25,805 nucleotides of DNA, taken from positions 1-25,805 of the forward strand of contig JAURLW010000087.1 of NCBI GenBank assembly GCA_030831005.1, read 5' to 3'. The notes under the pieces were generated by a model. The model did not search any database and was not told the DNA's origin. It saw only the letters and a list, made by a program, of their open reading frames with translations. A program made the translations under genes and the position numbers. Of the stretch, positions 1 to 9,884 are shown in pieces (position 1 is the stretch's first letter; each line of letters starts with the position of its first letter). Source of the DNA: Bacteroidota bacterium (GTDB lineage Bacteria > Bacteroidota > Bacteroidia > Chitinophagales > Chitinophagaceae).

Positions 1-3000
1 GTACTCATTTTTTATTGATAAAGCAGTTTCTAAAATTTGCAGATATGCAGTATAGTTGATTTCGCCGGCTTTATAACTTGCGTTTCCTTGTGCTAAAAGA
101 ATACTTGCTTGAGGGAGCGCCTCTTGTTGATAAAAACGAATTTGTTGTGCTTGTTTTTGATATTCAACACGTGCGTTGGAGATAGCACTATTGATTTCTA
201 AGTCTGTTTGTTCTTTGTTTTTTTCTTGACTTAGCATATTCCATTTTGCAGCTTTTATTTTCGATTGTTGAGCATTGAAGAATAAAGGAATTTGAAAACC
301 AAGTTGCATGCCCTGAAAGCGATCGTTTTGGCCGGCCATTCTCGCTAATGGCTCACTAATGTTCGTGCCAATTAGCGTTTGATTGAAGTAGCCAATAGAA
401 ACATCGGGCATCAGTTTGTTTTGTTCTGCTTTTTTCTGAGCAATGCTTAATTGATATTTAGCTAGGCTAAGGTCTTTTAAGGGATGGGTAGACAATTCTT
501 GCGATTGTATAGCTAGCGCAAATAAAGTATCTTGATTTCCTAAGGATACCTCTATTGTTGCATTCATAAGGGTTTTCAATTCCACAACACTTTGTTCAAG
601 ATTACTTTTTTGTAGTTCAATTTTAGATTGATTCATTTTTGTCTTTGATTGAGCTAGTAACCATTCTAACTGTGTGGCTTCTCCTACCTTATATCGTTTT
701 TCTGATAGCGTACTTAGTTTTTTATACAGACTATCTTGTTCAAAAAGCAGCTTGATTTGACTATTGAGATAAAGTATTTTGACAAAGGCAAGGTTTATCT
801 TATAGTGCAACTCGTAACTCGTAAGCGCATAATTAGCCGTTGCAACTTTTGTCTGTTGTTGTAGCGCACGATAGTTGGCAATACTCGTTGTAGGGAAACT
901 TAAATTTTGTGTAATGCTGATATTATTGTCTTGTTTGCTTTCTGAATTATACTGCCCTTTCATATATTGAACATTGGTTTTGCCCAAATCAATAGCGGCA
1001 TGAGCACTTGACTTTGCTTGCAGGATATCGTATTGATTGGCTTGCAATTGCAGGTTATTTTTTAAGCCAATGCTTATACACGCATTCCAAGTTTTTTGTT
1101 CTTGTGCATTACTCGACAAAGGATGAAGTAAGCCAATGAGACAAAGTAGTATAATTGTTTTTTGGGCTATCTTCTTTTCCATTAAGTAATAAATTACAGG
1201 TAATAAAAATAACGTCAATAAAGTACTTGTTAATAACCCGCCAATAACTACAGTAGCTAAAGGTTTTTGGACTTCTGCGCCGGCTGTATGGGATAAGGCC
1301 ATAGGCAGAAATCCTAAAGAGGCTACACTTGCTGTCATAAGTACTGGGCGGATTCTAGATTTTGATCCTTGAAGAATGCGATCCATTAAGCTCATTTCTA
1401 CATTGTTTTTAAGACGATTAAATTCTGCTATTAATACAATGCCATTTAGTACAGCAACGCCGAATAATGCAATAAATCCAATGCCAGCAGAAATACTGAA
1501 TGGCATGCCTCTGCTCAATAGGGCTATGATGCCTCCTATGGCAGCAAATGGAATAGCGGTAAATATAAGTCCCGCTTGCGATGCTGATCTAAAGGCTGCA
1601 AAGAGCAACATAAATATGAGTAATAAAGAAATAGGTACTGCAACTTGCAAGCTTTGTTTAGCTGCTATTAAATTCTCAAACTGACCACCATAAGCTATTC
1701 GATAACCACTTGGCAATTTAATTTCATCATTCACTTTATCTTGAAGTTCTTTCACGATACTTTCTACATCTCTATTGCGCACATTAAATCCAACGATAAT
1801 TCTTCTTTGTGCTTGTTCTCTTTGAATTTGATTAGGTCCGTTTTCAATTTTTATTGTGGCTACTTCATTTAAAGGTATCGACTGACCTTGGTTATTGAGG
1901 ATATACAAATTATTGAGCTGATGAAGTTGATTTCTGTTTTGGGTATCTAATCGAACACAAATATCATAGCGTTGATCCCCTTCGTAGATACTACCTGCAG
2001 TGCTTCCAGCAAAAGCGGTTGCTACTGTTTTATTTACTGCATCAATTTGCAATCCATATTGTGCAATAGCATTTCTATTGATGGCTACTACTAGTTGTGG
2101 CAATCCTGTCATGGGCTCTATATAGATATCTTCAGCACCATTTACTTTACGAATGATAGTTCCTAGTTGTTTGCTCAAGTCGGTAAGTGTAGCTAAGTCA
2201 TCGCCAAATATTTTAATGGCTACATCCTGTCGTGCACCAGCAATTAATTCGTTAAATCGCATTTGGATTGGTTGCTGAAAGCCAAAGCTAGCTTGGGGTA
2301 GCACTTCCAAGCATTGTTGCATTTCGTTGGCTAATGCTTGCCAAGTAGTACCATGTGTCCAGGTACTTTTGTCATTTAATACAATGATCAAATCACAACT
2401 TTCAACAGGCATTGGGTCTGTAGGTATTTCACTTGAGCCAATTTTTGCAATTACTTTTTTTACCTCTGGAAATTGTGTCTTTAATAATCCCGCTGCTTGC
2501 TGCGCTGTTTTGATTGTTTCGTCTAAGGAACTACCCGTTGGCAATCTGGTTTCTACTGCAAAATCTCCTTCTTCCAGTGTAGGCAAAAATTCGCCACCCA
2601 TTTGAGTGAATATAATCAAACTACCTATTAAGGCTATACTAGCTCCTAAAAGAACTAGTTTTTTATGCTGCAATGTTTTACTCAGTAATTTTTCATATTT
2701 ATATTCTATATGTTTCATCATTTTGTCACCTAATGCTTCTTTGTTAGTAAGGGTTTTCGATAATACCCAAGCACTCATCATTGGCACATAGGTGATTGAT
2801 AAAAGGAGTGCTCCTACTATCGCAAATGCAACGGTTTCTGCCATGGGCTTAAACATTTTTCCTTCAATACCAGATAAAGAAAAAATAGGTAAGTAAACAA
2901 TTAGAATGATAATTTGACCAAAGGTTGCCGCATTCATCATGCGCGATGCTGATATGCTTACCGCTTTTTGCATTTCCTCCTCTGTATACACTAATGGGAC

Positions 3001-4287
3001 AGCTATATTTTTTTTCTGTTGGGAAAACATGTAGTGCATAATAGCTTCAACAATAATTACTGCACCGTCTACAATGAGTCCAAAATCAATGGCACCTAAA
3101 CTCATTAAATTTCCGGATACACCAAAGAGTTGCATCATACTTAAGGCAAAGAACATAGCTAAGGGTATCACCGATGCAACTAAAAGACCTGCACGCCAAT
3201 TACCCAAAAACAAAATCAGTATAAATAATACTATTAAAGCACCTTCAATTAAATTCTTTTCAACTGTATTAATAGCTCTATTTACTAATTGTGTTCTATC
3301 TAAATATGGGTCAATATGAACTCCTGGGTTTAATGTTTTTTCAATGTCCTTTATTTTCTCTTTAACATTGCTAATAACTTCATTAGAGTTAGCGCCTTTA
3401 AGCATCATTACGATTCCTCCTACGGTTTCTCCTTTATTATCATAGGTCATAGCACCAAAACGGATAGCATGTCCTTCTTTTACTATGGCTACATCCTTTA
3501 TTAAAATAGGGATATGACCATTTGTTTGCTTTACTACAGCATTCTCAATGTCTTGAAAGTTTTTAGCCAGTCCCTCGGTACGAATGTAAAATGCATTATT
3601 GTCCTGTACTATATAAGCTCCTCCGCCATTTTGATTATTTTTTTCAATGGCATCCATAAGCTCTTGAATGCTTACCTGCATAGCATTCAGTCGATCTATA
3701 TTGATAGCTATTTCATATTGTTTTACATAACCTCCAAAACTACTTACGTCCGCTACGCCTTTTGTGCCTAATAATTGTTTGCGAATAATCCAATCTTGAA
3801 TGCTTCTTAATTGGGCTAGTGAGTATTCTTGTTTATAAGCAGGATCTACCTTAAGCGTATATTGAAAAATTTCTCCAAGGCCAGTAGTTACAGGTGCTAA
3901 ATATGGAGTACCTACGTCATTAGGAATACTTTCTTTGGCTTGAACTAAGCGCTCGCTTATTTGCTGACGCGCCCAAAAAATATCTACATCATCATCGAAC
4001 ACTATCGTTACAACACTTAAGCCAAATCTAGAAATGGACCTCATTTCTGCAATTTGAGGTATAGTCGTCATTGTTTGTTCTATAGGATAGGTTATAAAAC
4101 GTTCTACTTCCTGGGGAGCCAATGAAGGACTTGTAGTGATAATTTGTACTTGGTTGTTAGTGATATCCGGCACCGCATCAATGGGTATATGAAGCAGTGA
4201 AAAAATACCGGCACCAATTAATAGGAAGGTGCCCAACAATACGACCATTCTATTTTTAATAGAATAGTTGATAATAGCATTAAGCAT
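1..4287 (-). CDS. Heavy-metal efflux RND transporter fused to a TolC-like outer-membrane factor (CusA/CzcA type), partial at left edge
   Basis: The frame is open for 1429 codons from an ATG whose upstream in-frame stop lies 13 bases away, and it runs off the window edge. Residues 1 to about 1035 form an RND pump. They contain the heavy-metal (HME) signature DFGLIVDGAVIIVE at 401-414 in TM4, an early periplasmic motif IDAVPDITNNQVQI (36-49) and the CzcA-like stretch NELIAGARQDVAIKIFGDD. Residues from about 1055 on are a TolC/OEP-like helical domain (NACISIGLKNNLQLQANQY, then long Gln/Lys-rich helices). Such fusions occur in Bacteroidota; the protein should export Cu, Co, Zn or Cd by proton antiport, but the metal cannot be read from sequence. 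At the junction, residues 1036-1059 look like a signal peptide (MEKK, hydrophobic core, SSNA-Q). The membrane-fusion partner (CusB/CzcB) is not in the window and may lie just beyond the left edge. Confidence 0.93.
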   Translation of the reverse strand, partial: MLNAIINYSIKNRMVVLLGTFLLIGAGIFSLLHIPIDAVPDITNNQVQIITTSPSLAPQEVERFITYPIEQTMTTIPQIAEMRSISRFGLSVVTIVFDDDVDIFWARQQISERLVQAKESIPNDVGTPYLAPVTTGLGEIFQYTLKVDPAYKQEYSLAQLRSIQDWIIRKQLLGTKGVADVSSFGGYVKQYEIAINIDRLNAMQVSIQELMDAIEKNNQNGGGAYIVQDNNAFYIRTEGLAKNFQDIENAVVKQTNGHIPILIKDVAIVKEGHAIRFGAMTYDNKGETVGGIVMMLKGANSNEVISNVKEKIKDIEKTLNPGVHIDPYLDRTQLVNRAINTVEKNLIEGALIVLFILILFLGNWRAGLLVASVIPLAMFFALSMMQLFGVSGNLMSLGAIDFGLIVDGAVIIVEAIMHYMFSQQKKNIAVPLVYTEEEMQKAVSISASRMMNAATFGQIIILIVYLPIFSLSGIEGKMFKPMAETVAFAIVGALLLSITYVPMMSAWVLSKTLTNKEALGDKMMKHIEYKYEKLLSKTLQHKKLVLLGASIALIGSLIIFTQMGGEFLPTLEEGDFAVETRLPTGSSLDETIKTAQQAAGLLKTQFPEVKKVIAKIGSSEIPTDPMPVESCDLIIVLNDKSTWTHGTTWQALANEMQQCLEVLPQASFGFQQPIQMRFNELIAGARQDVAIKIFGDDLATLTDLSKQLGTIIRKVNGAEDIYIEPMTGLPQLVVAINRNAIAQYGLQIDAVNKTVATAFAGSTAGSIYEGDQRYDICVRLDTQNRNQLHQLNNLYILNNQGQSIPLNEVATIKIENGPNQIQREQAQRRIIVGFNVRNRDVESIVKELQDKVNDEIKLPSGYRIAYGGQFENLIAAKQSLQVAVPISLLLIFMLLFAAFRSASQAGLIFTAIPFAAIGGIIALLSRGMPFSISAGIGFIALFGVAVLNGIVLIAEFNRLKNNVEMSLMDRILQGSKSRIRPVLMTASVASLGFLPMALSHTAGAEVQKPLATVVIGGLLTSTLLTLFLLPVIYYLMEKKIAQKTIILLCLIGLLHPLSSNAQEQKTWNACISIGLKNNLQLQANQYDILQAKSSAHAAIDLGKTNVQYMKGQYNSESKQDNNISITQNLSFPTTSIANYRALQQQTKVATANYALTSYELHYKINLAFVKILYLNSQIKLLFEQDSLYKKLSTLSEKRYKVGEATQLEWLLAQSKTKMNQSKIELQKSNLEQSVVELKTLMNATIEVSLGNQDTLFALAIQSQELSTHPLKDLSLAKYQLSIAQKKAEQNKLMPDVSIGYFNQTLIGTNISEPLARMAGQNDRFQGMQLGFQIPLFFNAQQSKIKAAKWNMLSQEKNKEQTDLEINSAISNARVEYQKQAQQIRFYQQEALPQASILLAQGNASYKAGEINYTAYLQILETALSIKNEY

Positions 4288-4339
4288 ATGCTTTATGATT
4301 TAATAAAATAAAGAATAGGGGGATTGTATTAGAAATTTT

Positions 4340-4717
4340 CTAGCAACGGGGAGGTTGCCAAATATCTTGGCATTGTTTTTTAGCCACAAAGCAATTCTGA
4401 TAGCTAATGGAATGTTGTAATGTAGGATAACTAAAAGGAGTATTAAAATAAACGGGTTCGGTAGGGGCTACCACAATATGAAAAACAAAAGTGATAGTAG
4501 ATTTAAATGGCAACTCTACATCCTTTTTATAATCTGCATCCATAGGTTGCGGCACACCATAATGCTCGTAAATGAAATCCCAAAAAGAAATTTTTGGATC
4601 ATGTTGTTTGTGTTCAATATAATGCGCTGTAAGCACGGGGAGTTTTAACAACTCGTGCAATTCAGTACTGCCTAATGCATATAAGGCAATGATGAAAAGG
4701 ATTACAAATCGACGCAT
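4340..4717 (-). CDS. Small exported or membrane-anchored protein upstream of the metal pump
   Basis: This 125-residue protein begins with a short positive start (MRR) and a hydrophobic stretch (FVILFIIALYALGST), so it is probably secreted or N-terminally anchored. The rest carries several potential metal ligands: an ELHELL segment, HYIEHKQHD at 32-40, further histidines, and two cysteines near the C-terminus (FVAKKQCQDIWQPPRC). It lies 52 bases upstream of the RND-TolC gene on the same strand and so is probably co-transcribed. I recall short proteins of this style heading heavy-metal efflux operons in Bacteroidota, but I know no assigned function. A periplasmic metal-binding or accessory role is an inference from position and His/Cys content only. 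The real membrane boundary and the need for cleavage are unclear because no clean AXA site is visible. Confidence 0.75.
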   Translation of the reverse strand: MRRFVILFIIALYALGSTELHELLKLPVLTAHYIEHKQHDPKISFWDFIYEHYGVPQPMDADYKKDVELPFKSTITFVFHIVVAPTEPVYFNTPFSYPTLQHSISYQNCFVAKKQCQDIWQPPRC

Positions 4718-4753
4718 AGTTATATTAAAGGTACGAAAATTTAATCAATCTAC

Positions 4754-5968
4754 TTAAAGCCAAAACAAGCAGCCATCACCATAACTTAAAAAGCGATACT
4801 TGTTTTTTAGGGCTATATCATAAAGCTCTTTCCATACTTCACCTATTAAGGCATCAACTAAAACTAATAAGGTAGATTGAGGTTGATGAAAATTAGTAAT
4901 AAGCGCTTTGATCATTTTAGCTTTATAAGGTCGTGCAATTAAAATTTGGGTTTTGGTATGTACAAAATCAAGCTGATGTTCCTCTAAATAAGTAAGAATA
5001 GCTTGTAATGCAGTGCTGCTGTCAAGATCTTTTTCTTGCTCGTAAGCAAACCATTGTTCAACCGCTATGCCCTTCCAATCTACAGGAATATTGAAGTGCA
5101 ATTTATAGCCAATCCAATACATACTTTCTAAACTACGTAGAGATGTGGTGCCAACGGCAATTAGCCCATTAGCTAAACCTTCTTGTATGTTTTTAATTTG
5201 TGCTTTATCGAGTACTATCCATTCTGCATGCATAGGGTGTTCGCTCAGTGTAGCTGATTTTACTGGCATAAAAGTACCCGCACCTACATGTAATTGAAGA
5301 AAGCTCGTATGAATATTTTTTTGGTGTAATTGATTGAATAGGCGCTCTGTAAAATGTAATCCTGCAGTAGGTGCCGCTACCGAGCCTTCTGCTTTTGCAT
5401 ATACCGTTTGATATCGGGTAGCATCATCTATTGCGGCAGTTCTCTGCATATAGGGAGGCAAAGGAATATTGCCAGCATGCTGTAATACTTCTGCAAAACT
5501 CCAGTTCATTTGATCCCAGCTAAACTGAATTAAAAAATGGGTATCAAAGCGAGCAATCTTCTTTGCAGTAATGCTTAGTTCGGCGGTTTTTAAAAATATA
5601 GGGTCTTCGTTTTTCCATTTATTGGCACCACCTACTAATACATTCCAGTACACAGATGCTTTTTCTTGCATGGCTATGGGCACTTGGCTATAGCGAGTAG
5701 CATCAGGCTCTAAGCAAAATAATTCTATTTTTCCTCCGCTTGCTTTTTCAAAAAGTAAACGTGCATGTACTACTTTGCTTTCGTTAAATACCAGGGTGTA
5801 ATCACTTGGTATTAATTCAGGTAATTGATGATAAAAGTGATGCGATACCTTATGCTCTTTATAGACTAATAATTTAGAATGATCTCTTTCTTCTAAAGGA
5901 TATTGAGCTATATCTTCTTGAGCTAAGGGATAATCAAATGCTGTAATTGCAATTTCCTTTGGGTTCAT
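4754..5968 (-). CDS. queA: S-adenosylmethionine:tRNA ribosyltransferase-isomerase
   Basis: QueA transfers and isomerises the ribosyl group of S-adenosylmethionine onto 7-aminomethyl-7-deazaguanine at the wobble position of tRNAs with GUN anticodons, giving epoxyqueuosine. The 404-residue protein shows family motifs in order: DYPLAQEDIAQYPLEERDHS near the N-terminus, FNESKVVHARL at 61-71, AAPTAGLHF, VGAGTFMPV, VGTTSLRSLES, and the C-terminal NFHQPQSTLLVLVDALIG. It is somewhat longer than the typical proteobacterial enzyme of about 350 residues; the extra length is probably the variable segment around residues 90-150. The start codon lies one base past the dgt stop, so the two genes are almost certainly co-transcribed. 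No other queuosine genes are in view, so precursor synthesis or salvage must be encoded elsewhere. Confidence 0.95.
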   Translation of the reverse strand: MNPKEIAITAFDYPLAQEDIAQYPLEERDHSKLLVYKEHKVSHHFYHQLPELIPSDYTLVFNESKVVHARLLFEKASGGKIELFCLEPDATRYSQVPIAMQEKASVYWNVLVGGANKWKNEDPIFLKTAELSITAKKIARFDTHFLIQFSWDQMNWSFAEVLQHAGNIPLPPYMQRTAAIDDATRYQTVYAKAEGSVAAPTAGLHFTERLFNQLHQKNIHTSFLQLHVGAGTFMPVKSATLSEHPMHAEWIVLDKAQIKNIQEGLANGLIAVGTTSLRSLESMYWIGYKLHFNIPVDWKGIAVEQWFAYEQEKDLDSSTALQAILTYLEEHQLDFVHTKTQILIARPYKAKMIKALITNFHQPQSTLLVLVDALIGEVWKELYDIALKNKYRFLSYGDGCLFWL

Positions 5969-5969
5969 T

Positions 5970-7367
5970 TTAATTTAATTCAGGTACATTGATACCCGTT
6001 ATTTTACGGTACAAATCTAAGGCATATAAATCGGTCATGCCAGCTATATAATCTACAATAGACTGAATAGAATCGTAGGTTTTTGATGGATGCGTATCGA
6101 TTGCAAATTGCTTTGGAATTAAAAGTAATAAGTTTTTTGACTTCATTGTTTGTGGTTGCATTAAGGCACTGATAAAAGCATGTAGCAAACCACCAATGAT
6201 ATGAAAACCTGCAATTTCAATTTCTACCACAGATTTATAGCGATAGATTTCATGCAATGAAAATAGTTCAATCTCTTGCAATAAGAGCTTATAATTGTCA
6301 GGCATGATATCTAGCAAAGGTTTTTCAAGTGTGCCATTTAGTAATTCTTGCTCTACTTCCATAAAGGCATTGGTCAATTTTTCAACCATAAGTCCAATCC
6401 ATTTTGCTCTTATAAACTGCACTTTTTGATTTGGATCTTGAATAGCACTTAATTTTTTATGGATATAATCGACACTATTGAAACCGGTTTCTTTTTCAAA
6501 GAAGGGTAAAAATAAACTTGCCATTGTTTCAAATGACACAATACCTAATCGATGGGCATCTTCAATGTCGATAATACGATAGCAGATATCATCGGCTGCT
6601 TCTACTAAATACACAAAAGGATGACGTGCATATACAGAATCTAAGCCCGCTACTTTAGGTATTTCAAGTGTTTTTACGAGCTGCTGAAATAGTGCTTCTT
6701 CACTTTTAAAATAGCCCGATTTTTTGGTGGCTATTAGTCCTGTTTGTTTATTAAAACCTTCGCTTGCTCTACATGGATATTTTATTATAGAGGCAAGAGT
6801 TGTAAGGGTTAGTTTAAAGCCCCCCGCTTCTTCTTCTTTAAAAGAATTGGTAAGCACTCTTAGTGCATTGGCATTGCCTTCAAAAAATAAAAAGTCTTTA
6901 AAATCTTCTGCACTAACATGTTTATTTATGAATGATTGGGTTTGCTCATCAAGATTAGAAAAATAATCTCTGATAGCATCTTCGCCAGAATGCCCAAAAG
7001 GCGGGTTGCCGATATCATGAGCTAAACTAGCTGCTGCAATAACAGAAGCTAATTCATAATTGTAAAACTCTTGAAAAACAGCTCCTTCATTAGGGTATTT
7101 GGCAGCTATGCATCCTCCTACGGCCTTACCTAAAGAACGCCCAACAGATGCTACCTCTAAGCTATGCGTTAGTCGATTATGAACTAAAACTGAACCGGGT
7201 AGCGGAAAAACCTGCGTTTTATTTTGCAAACGTCTAAAGGCAGAAGAAAAAATGATACGATCATAATCTCGTAAAAAAGAAGTTCTAACTTGATCAGGAT
7301 TTGGAAACTTAATGCTGCTTTCGCCTGTTCGCTGTGTTGTAAAAAGGGTATTCCATTGCATAGCCAT
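5970..7367 (-). CDS. dgt: Deoxyguanosinetriphosphate triphosphohydrolase (HD superfamily)
   Basis: This enzyme hydrolyses dGTP, or dNTPs more generally in this family, to the deoxynucleoside and triphosphate, and so affects nucleotide pools. The metal-binding HD residues are visible: H68 in NRLTHSLEVASVGRSLG, H117-D118 in LAHDIGNPPFGHSGE, and D259/D260 in EAADDICYRIIDIEDAHR. The N-terminal RDYDRIIFSSAFRRLQNKTQV and the FEGNANALR segment (162-170) are also typical of Dgt. The length, 465 residues, is normal for the long-form family. Two ATG codons two codons apart (MAM) are possible starts; the first is used here. The gene is the first of a likely dgt-queA operon and is transcribed away from the TonB-dependent receptor across a 138-base gap. 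I found no convincing promoter box on its strand. Confidence 0.94.
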   Translation of the reverse strand: MAMQWNTLFTTQRTGESSIKFPNPDQVRTSFLRDYDRIIFSSAFRRLQNKTQVFPLPGSVLVHNRLTHSLEVASVGRSLGKAVGGCIAAKYPNEGAVFQEFYNYELASVIAAASLAHDIGNPPFGHSGEDAIRDYFSNLDEQTQSFINKHVSAEDFKDFLFFEGNANALRVLTNSFKEEEAGGFKLTLTTLASIIKYPCRASEGFNKQTGLIATKKSGYFKSEEALFQQLVKTLEIPKVAGLDSVYARHPFVYLVEAADDICYRIIDIEDAHRLGIVSFETMASLFLPFFEKETGFNSVDYIHKKLSAIQDPNQKVQFIRAKWIGLMVEKLTNAFMEVEQELLNGTLEKPLLDIMPDNYKLLLQEIELFSLHEIYRYKSVVEIEIAGFHIIGGLLHAFISALMQPQTMKSKNLLLLIPKQFAIDTHPSKTYDSIQSIVDYIAGMTDLYALDLYRKITGINVPELN

Positions 7368-7505
7368 TCGCTAAATAATTGAGGATACAAAAATGCAACT
7401 TAAAGTTCACAATTAATATAAAAATGTCTTACTAATAAGGGTTTATTTTGCGGATTAATTAAACAAAATCAACTATGGATTGTTATTGAAAAATAAAATT
7501 GAATT

Positions 7506-9884
7506 ATGAATCGTTTTTTCCTTTTACTTCTATGTTTATTAATTAGTTCTCGCCTTTTAGCACAGACCGGTATTTTGAGCGGATATATTAAGGACAAACA
7601 AACGCAAATGCCTATCAGCGCAGCTTCTATTCAGATTGAAGGGGCTAATTTAGGTGCCATAAGTGATGAAAACGGTTTGTTTAGCATCAAAGATTTACCT
7701 ACCAAAACCTATAACATAAAAGTAACTTGTATTGGCTACGAAACTCAAGTGATTTATAATATTGTAATCGCATCTGGCAATTCAGAAGTGCTAACTGTTG
7801 AATTACTATCTAACAGTAAAAATTTAGCTGAGGTTTTAATTAAGAAAAACCCCTTTAGAAAAAATGCCGAAACACCTTTGAGTATTCAATCGCTTTCGGC
7901 TCAAGAAATAAAAAGTAATCCAGGAGGCAATTTTGATGTGAGTAGAGTAATACAAGCATTTCCTGGGGTGAGTGGCACAGCTGGTTCAGTTGGTGGCTAT
8001 AGAAACGATATCATTATTAGAGGTGGTGCGCCTAACGAAAATGTCTATTATTTAGATGGTATTGAAATGCCAAGTATCAATCATTTTGCTACACAAGGTA
8101 GTGGCGGTGGTCCAACAGGTATTTTAAATATCTCTTTTATTGAAGATGTAACCTTGTACACCGGTGCTTTTCCGGCTAAATACGACAATCCACTTTCTGG
8201 TATTTTACAATTAAAACAACGCAAAGCGAATACCCAAAAATTAGATCAAAACTTCCGTTTAGGAGCTTCTGAAGCAGCCTATACCATAGATGGTCCTATC
8301 AGTAAAAAGGTAAGTTTCATGGCCTCTGCGAGAAGATCCTATTTGCAAATCTTGTTCCAATTATTAAAGTTGCCTATACAGCCTTCCTATTGGGATTTTC
8401 AATATAAAGTAGACGTTAAATTAAGCAATAAACTAAGCTTCTATACTTTAGCTGTAGGCGCTATAGATCATTTTACTTTTTTAAATCCAGGGACCTTATC
8501 ACCTGAGAATTTATTCATACTTAAAACAAATCCTTTTATTGATCAGTGGAGTTATACGAATGGTTATGGATTAAAAAAGTCGATAGATAAAGGATATTGG
8601 AATCTTACCTTTAGTAGAAATAGATTACAAAATGAGTATAATAAATACGAAGACAATCAAAACCCGAGTGAAGCCAATAGAAATTTAAAAATAGTTTCGA
8701 AAGAAGCAGAGACTAAATTACGTTTTGAGTATAATAAGTTTATAAATCAATTTAGTTACAGTTTCGGAACAATGTTACAATATGTAACTTTCGAAAATAG
8801 TGTATTTGCCAAAATAGATGCCAACAGAAATATTCAATCTGCTAGCGCTATGCAATTTTGGAAATATGGAGCATTTGGTCAAGCAGCACTTAATATGTTA
8901 GACAATCGTTTAAGCGTTTCTTTGGGTGCGCGAATTGATGGAAATAGTTTTACTAATGCAGGCTTGCAATTTTCACCACGCCTCTCTGCCTCTTATGTAT
9001 TGATGCCCCAATTAAAATTAAATACCGCTATCGGTTCTTATTATAAATTGCCATCTTATACGGTTTTGGGTTACAAAGATGCTAACAATAACTTTGCAAA
9101 TTTAGTACCCTATATTCAATGTAATCACCTCGTAGCTGGATTAGAATATTTACCAGCAATAGCCACTCGTTTCACTATAGAAGCATTTGATAAACAATAC
9201 AGTAATTACCCTATTTCACAAATCGATGGTATTTCATTAGCCAATAAAGGAGGCGATTTTAGCGTGTTAGGCAACGAACCTGTAGTAGCTAATGGACAAG
9301 GTAAAAGTCGAGGTATTGAATTTCAATTTCAACAAAAATTAGTGAAAAACTATTTTGTGGTACTCTCTTATACCTACTATAAAACCATGTTCACGAATTT
9401 AAATGGCAGCTATTATGCAGCATCTTGGGATAACCGCCATTTAATTTCTTTTATTGGAGGATTGAAATTGAAAAACAATTTAGAACTAGGTCTGAAATTT
9501 AGATATCAGGGAGGTGCTCCTTTCACACCATTAGATACCTTGGCGTCGAGAAGTGTTTATGCTAGAACAGGTAATTCGGTTTATGATAATACCAAGTTTA
9601 ATCAATTTAGATTAGATCCTTTTTATGCTTGTGACTTTAGAATTGACAAAAAATGGAACTATAAAAAATGGAGTTTGGACTTATTTATGGACATAACCAA
9701 TTTATTTGCGAGTATGCAAACCCAAATTCCAACCTATACGTTCGCACGTAATGCAGATAATACAGCTTTTCTAACCAGTGATGGACTTGCTCTCAAAGAG
9801 GATGGTAGTAATGGCATCTATTACGCTACACCTAAAGAAAAAGCGAGCACCATTCCTACTATTGGCTTTATTCTTGCTTTTTAA
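7506..9884 (+). CDS. TonB-dependent outer-membrane receptor with carboxypeptidase-regulatory-like domain
   Basis: The protein has 792 residues. It starts with a signal peptide (MNRFFLLLLCLLISSRLLAQ), followed at about 21-105 by a CarboxypepD_reg-like beta-sandwich (SGYIKDKQTQMPISAASIQI, then YNIKVTCIGYETQVI). A plug domain lies at about 120-235 (SLSAQEIKSNPGGNFDVSRV, IIIRGGAPNENVYYLDGIEM). The remainder is a 22-strand-type barrel ending in phenylalanine (TIPTIGFILAF), as expected for Bam recognition. No SusD-like lipoprotein follows, so a polysaccharide-utilisation receptor is unlikely; siderophores, metal complexes or cobalamin are typical alternatives, but the substrate cannot be named. The start has an imperfect -7 box TAAAATTG at 7494-7501. 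Its stop directly abuts the stop of the convergent gene. Confidence 0.93.
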   Translation: MNRFFLLLLCLLISSRLLAQTGILSGYIKDKQTQMPISAASIQIEGANLGAISDENGLFSIKDLPTKTYNIKVTCIGYETQVIYNIVIASGNSEVLTVELLSNSKNLAEVLIKKNPFRKNAETPLSIQSLSAQEIKSNPGGNFDVSRVIQAFPGVSGTAGSVGGYRNDIIIRGGAPNENVYYLDGIEMPSINHFATQGSGGGPTGILNISFIEDVTLYTGAFPAKYDNPLSGILQLKQRKANTQKLDQNFRLGASEAAYTIDGPISKKVSFMASARRSYLQILFQLLKLPIQPSYWDFQYKVDVKLSNKLSFYTLAVGAIDHFTFLNPGTLSPENLFILKTNPFIDQWSYTNGYGLKKSIDKGYWNLTFSRNRLQNEYNKYEDNQNPSEANRNLKIVSKEAETKLRFEYNKFINQFSYSFGTMLQYVTFENSVFAKIDANRNIQSASAMQFWKYGAFGQAALNMLDNRLSVSLGARIDGNSFTNAGLQFSPRLSASYVLMPQLKLNTAIGSYYKLPSYTVLGYKDANNNFANLVPYIQCNHLVAGLEYLPAIATRFTIEAFDKQYSNYPISQIDGISLANKGGDFSVLGNEPVVANGQGKSRGIEFQFQQKLVKNYFVVLSYTYYKTMFTNLNGSYYAASWDNRHLISFIGGLKLKNNLELGLKFRYQGGAPFTPLDTLASRSVYARTGNSVYDNTKFNQFRLDPFYACDFRIDKKWNYKKWSLDLFMDITNLFASMQTQIPTYTFARNADNTAFLTSDGLALKEDGSNGIYYATPKEKASTIPTIGFILAF

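Noticed and set aside
1376..3771. Several plus-strand open frames of 60-100 codons
   Set aside because: They lie antisense to the continuous RND-TolC frame, contain low-complexity residues and have no motif; they are shadows.
6724..6966. Plus-strand open frame inside dgt
   Set aside because: Antisense to a conserved enzyme sequence, with no independent support.
7494..7501. TAAAATTG upstream of the TonB-dependent receptor
   Set aside because: One mismatch to TAnnTTTG and no properly spaced -33 element; not listed as a promoter.
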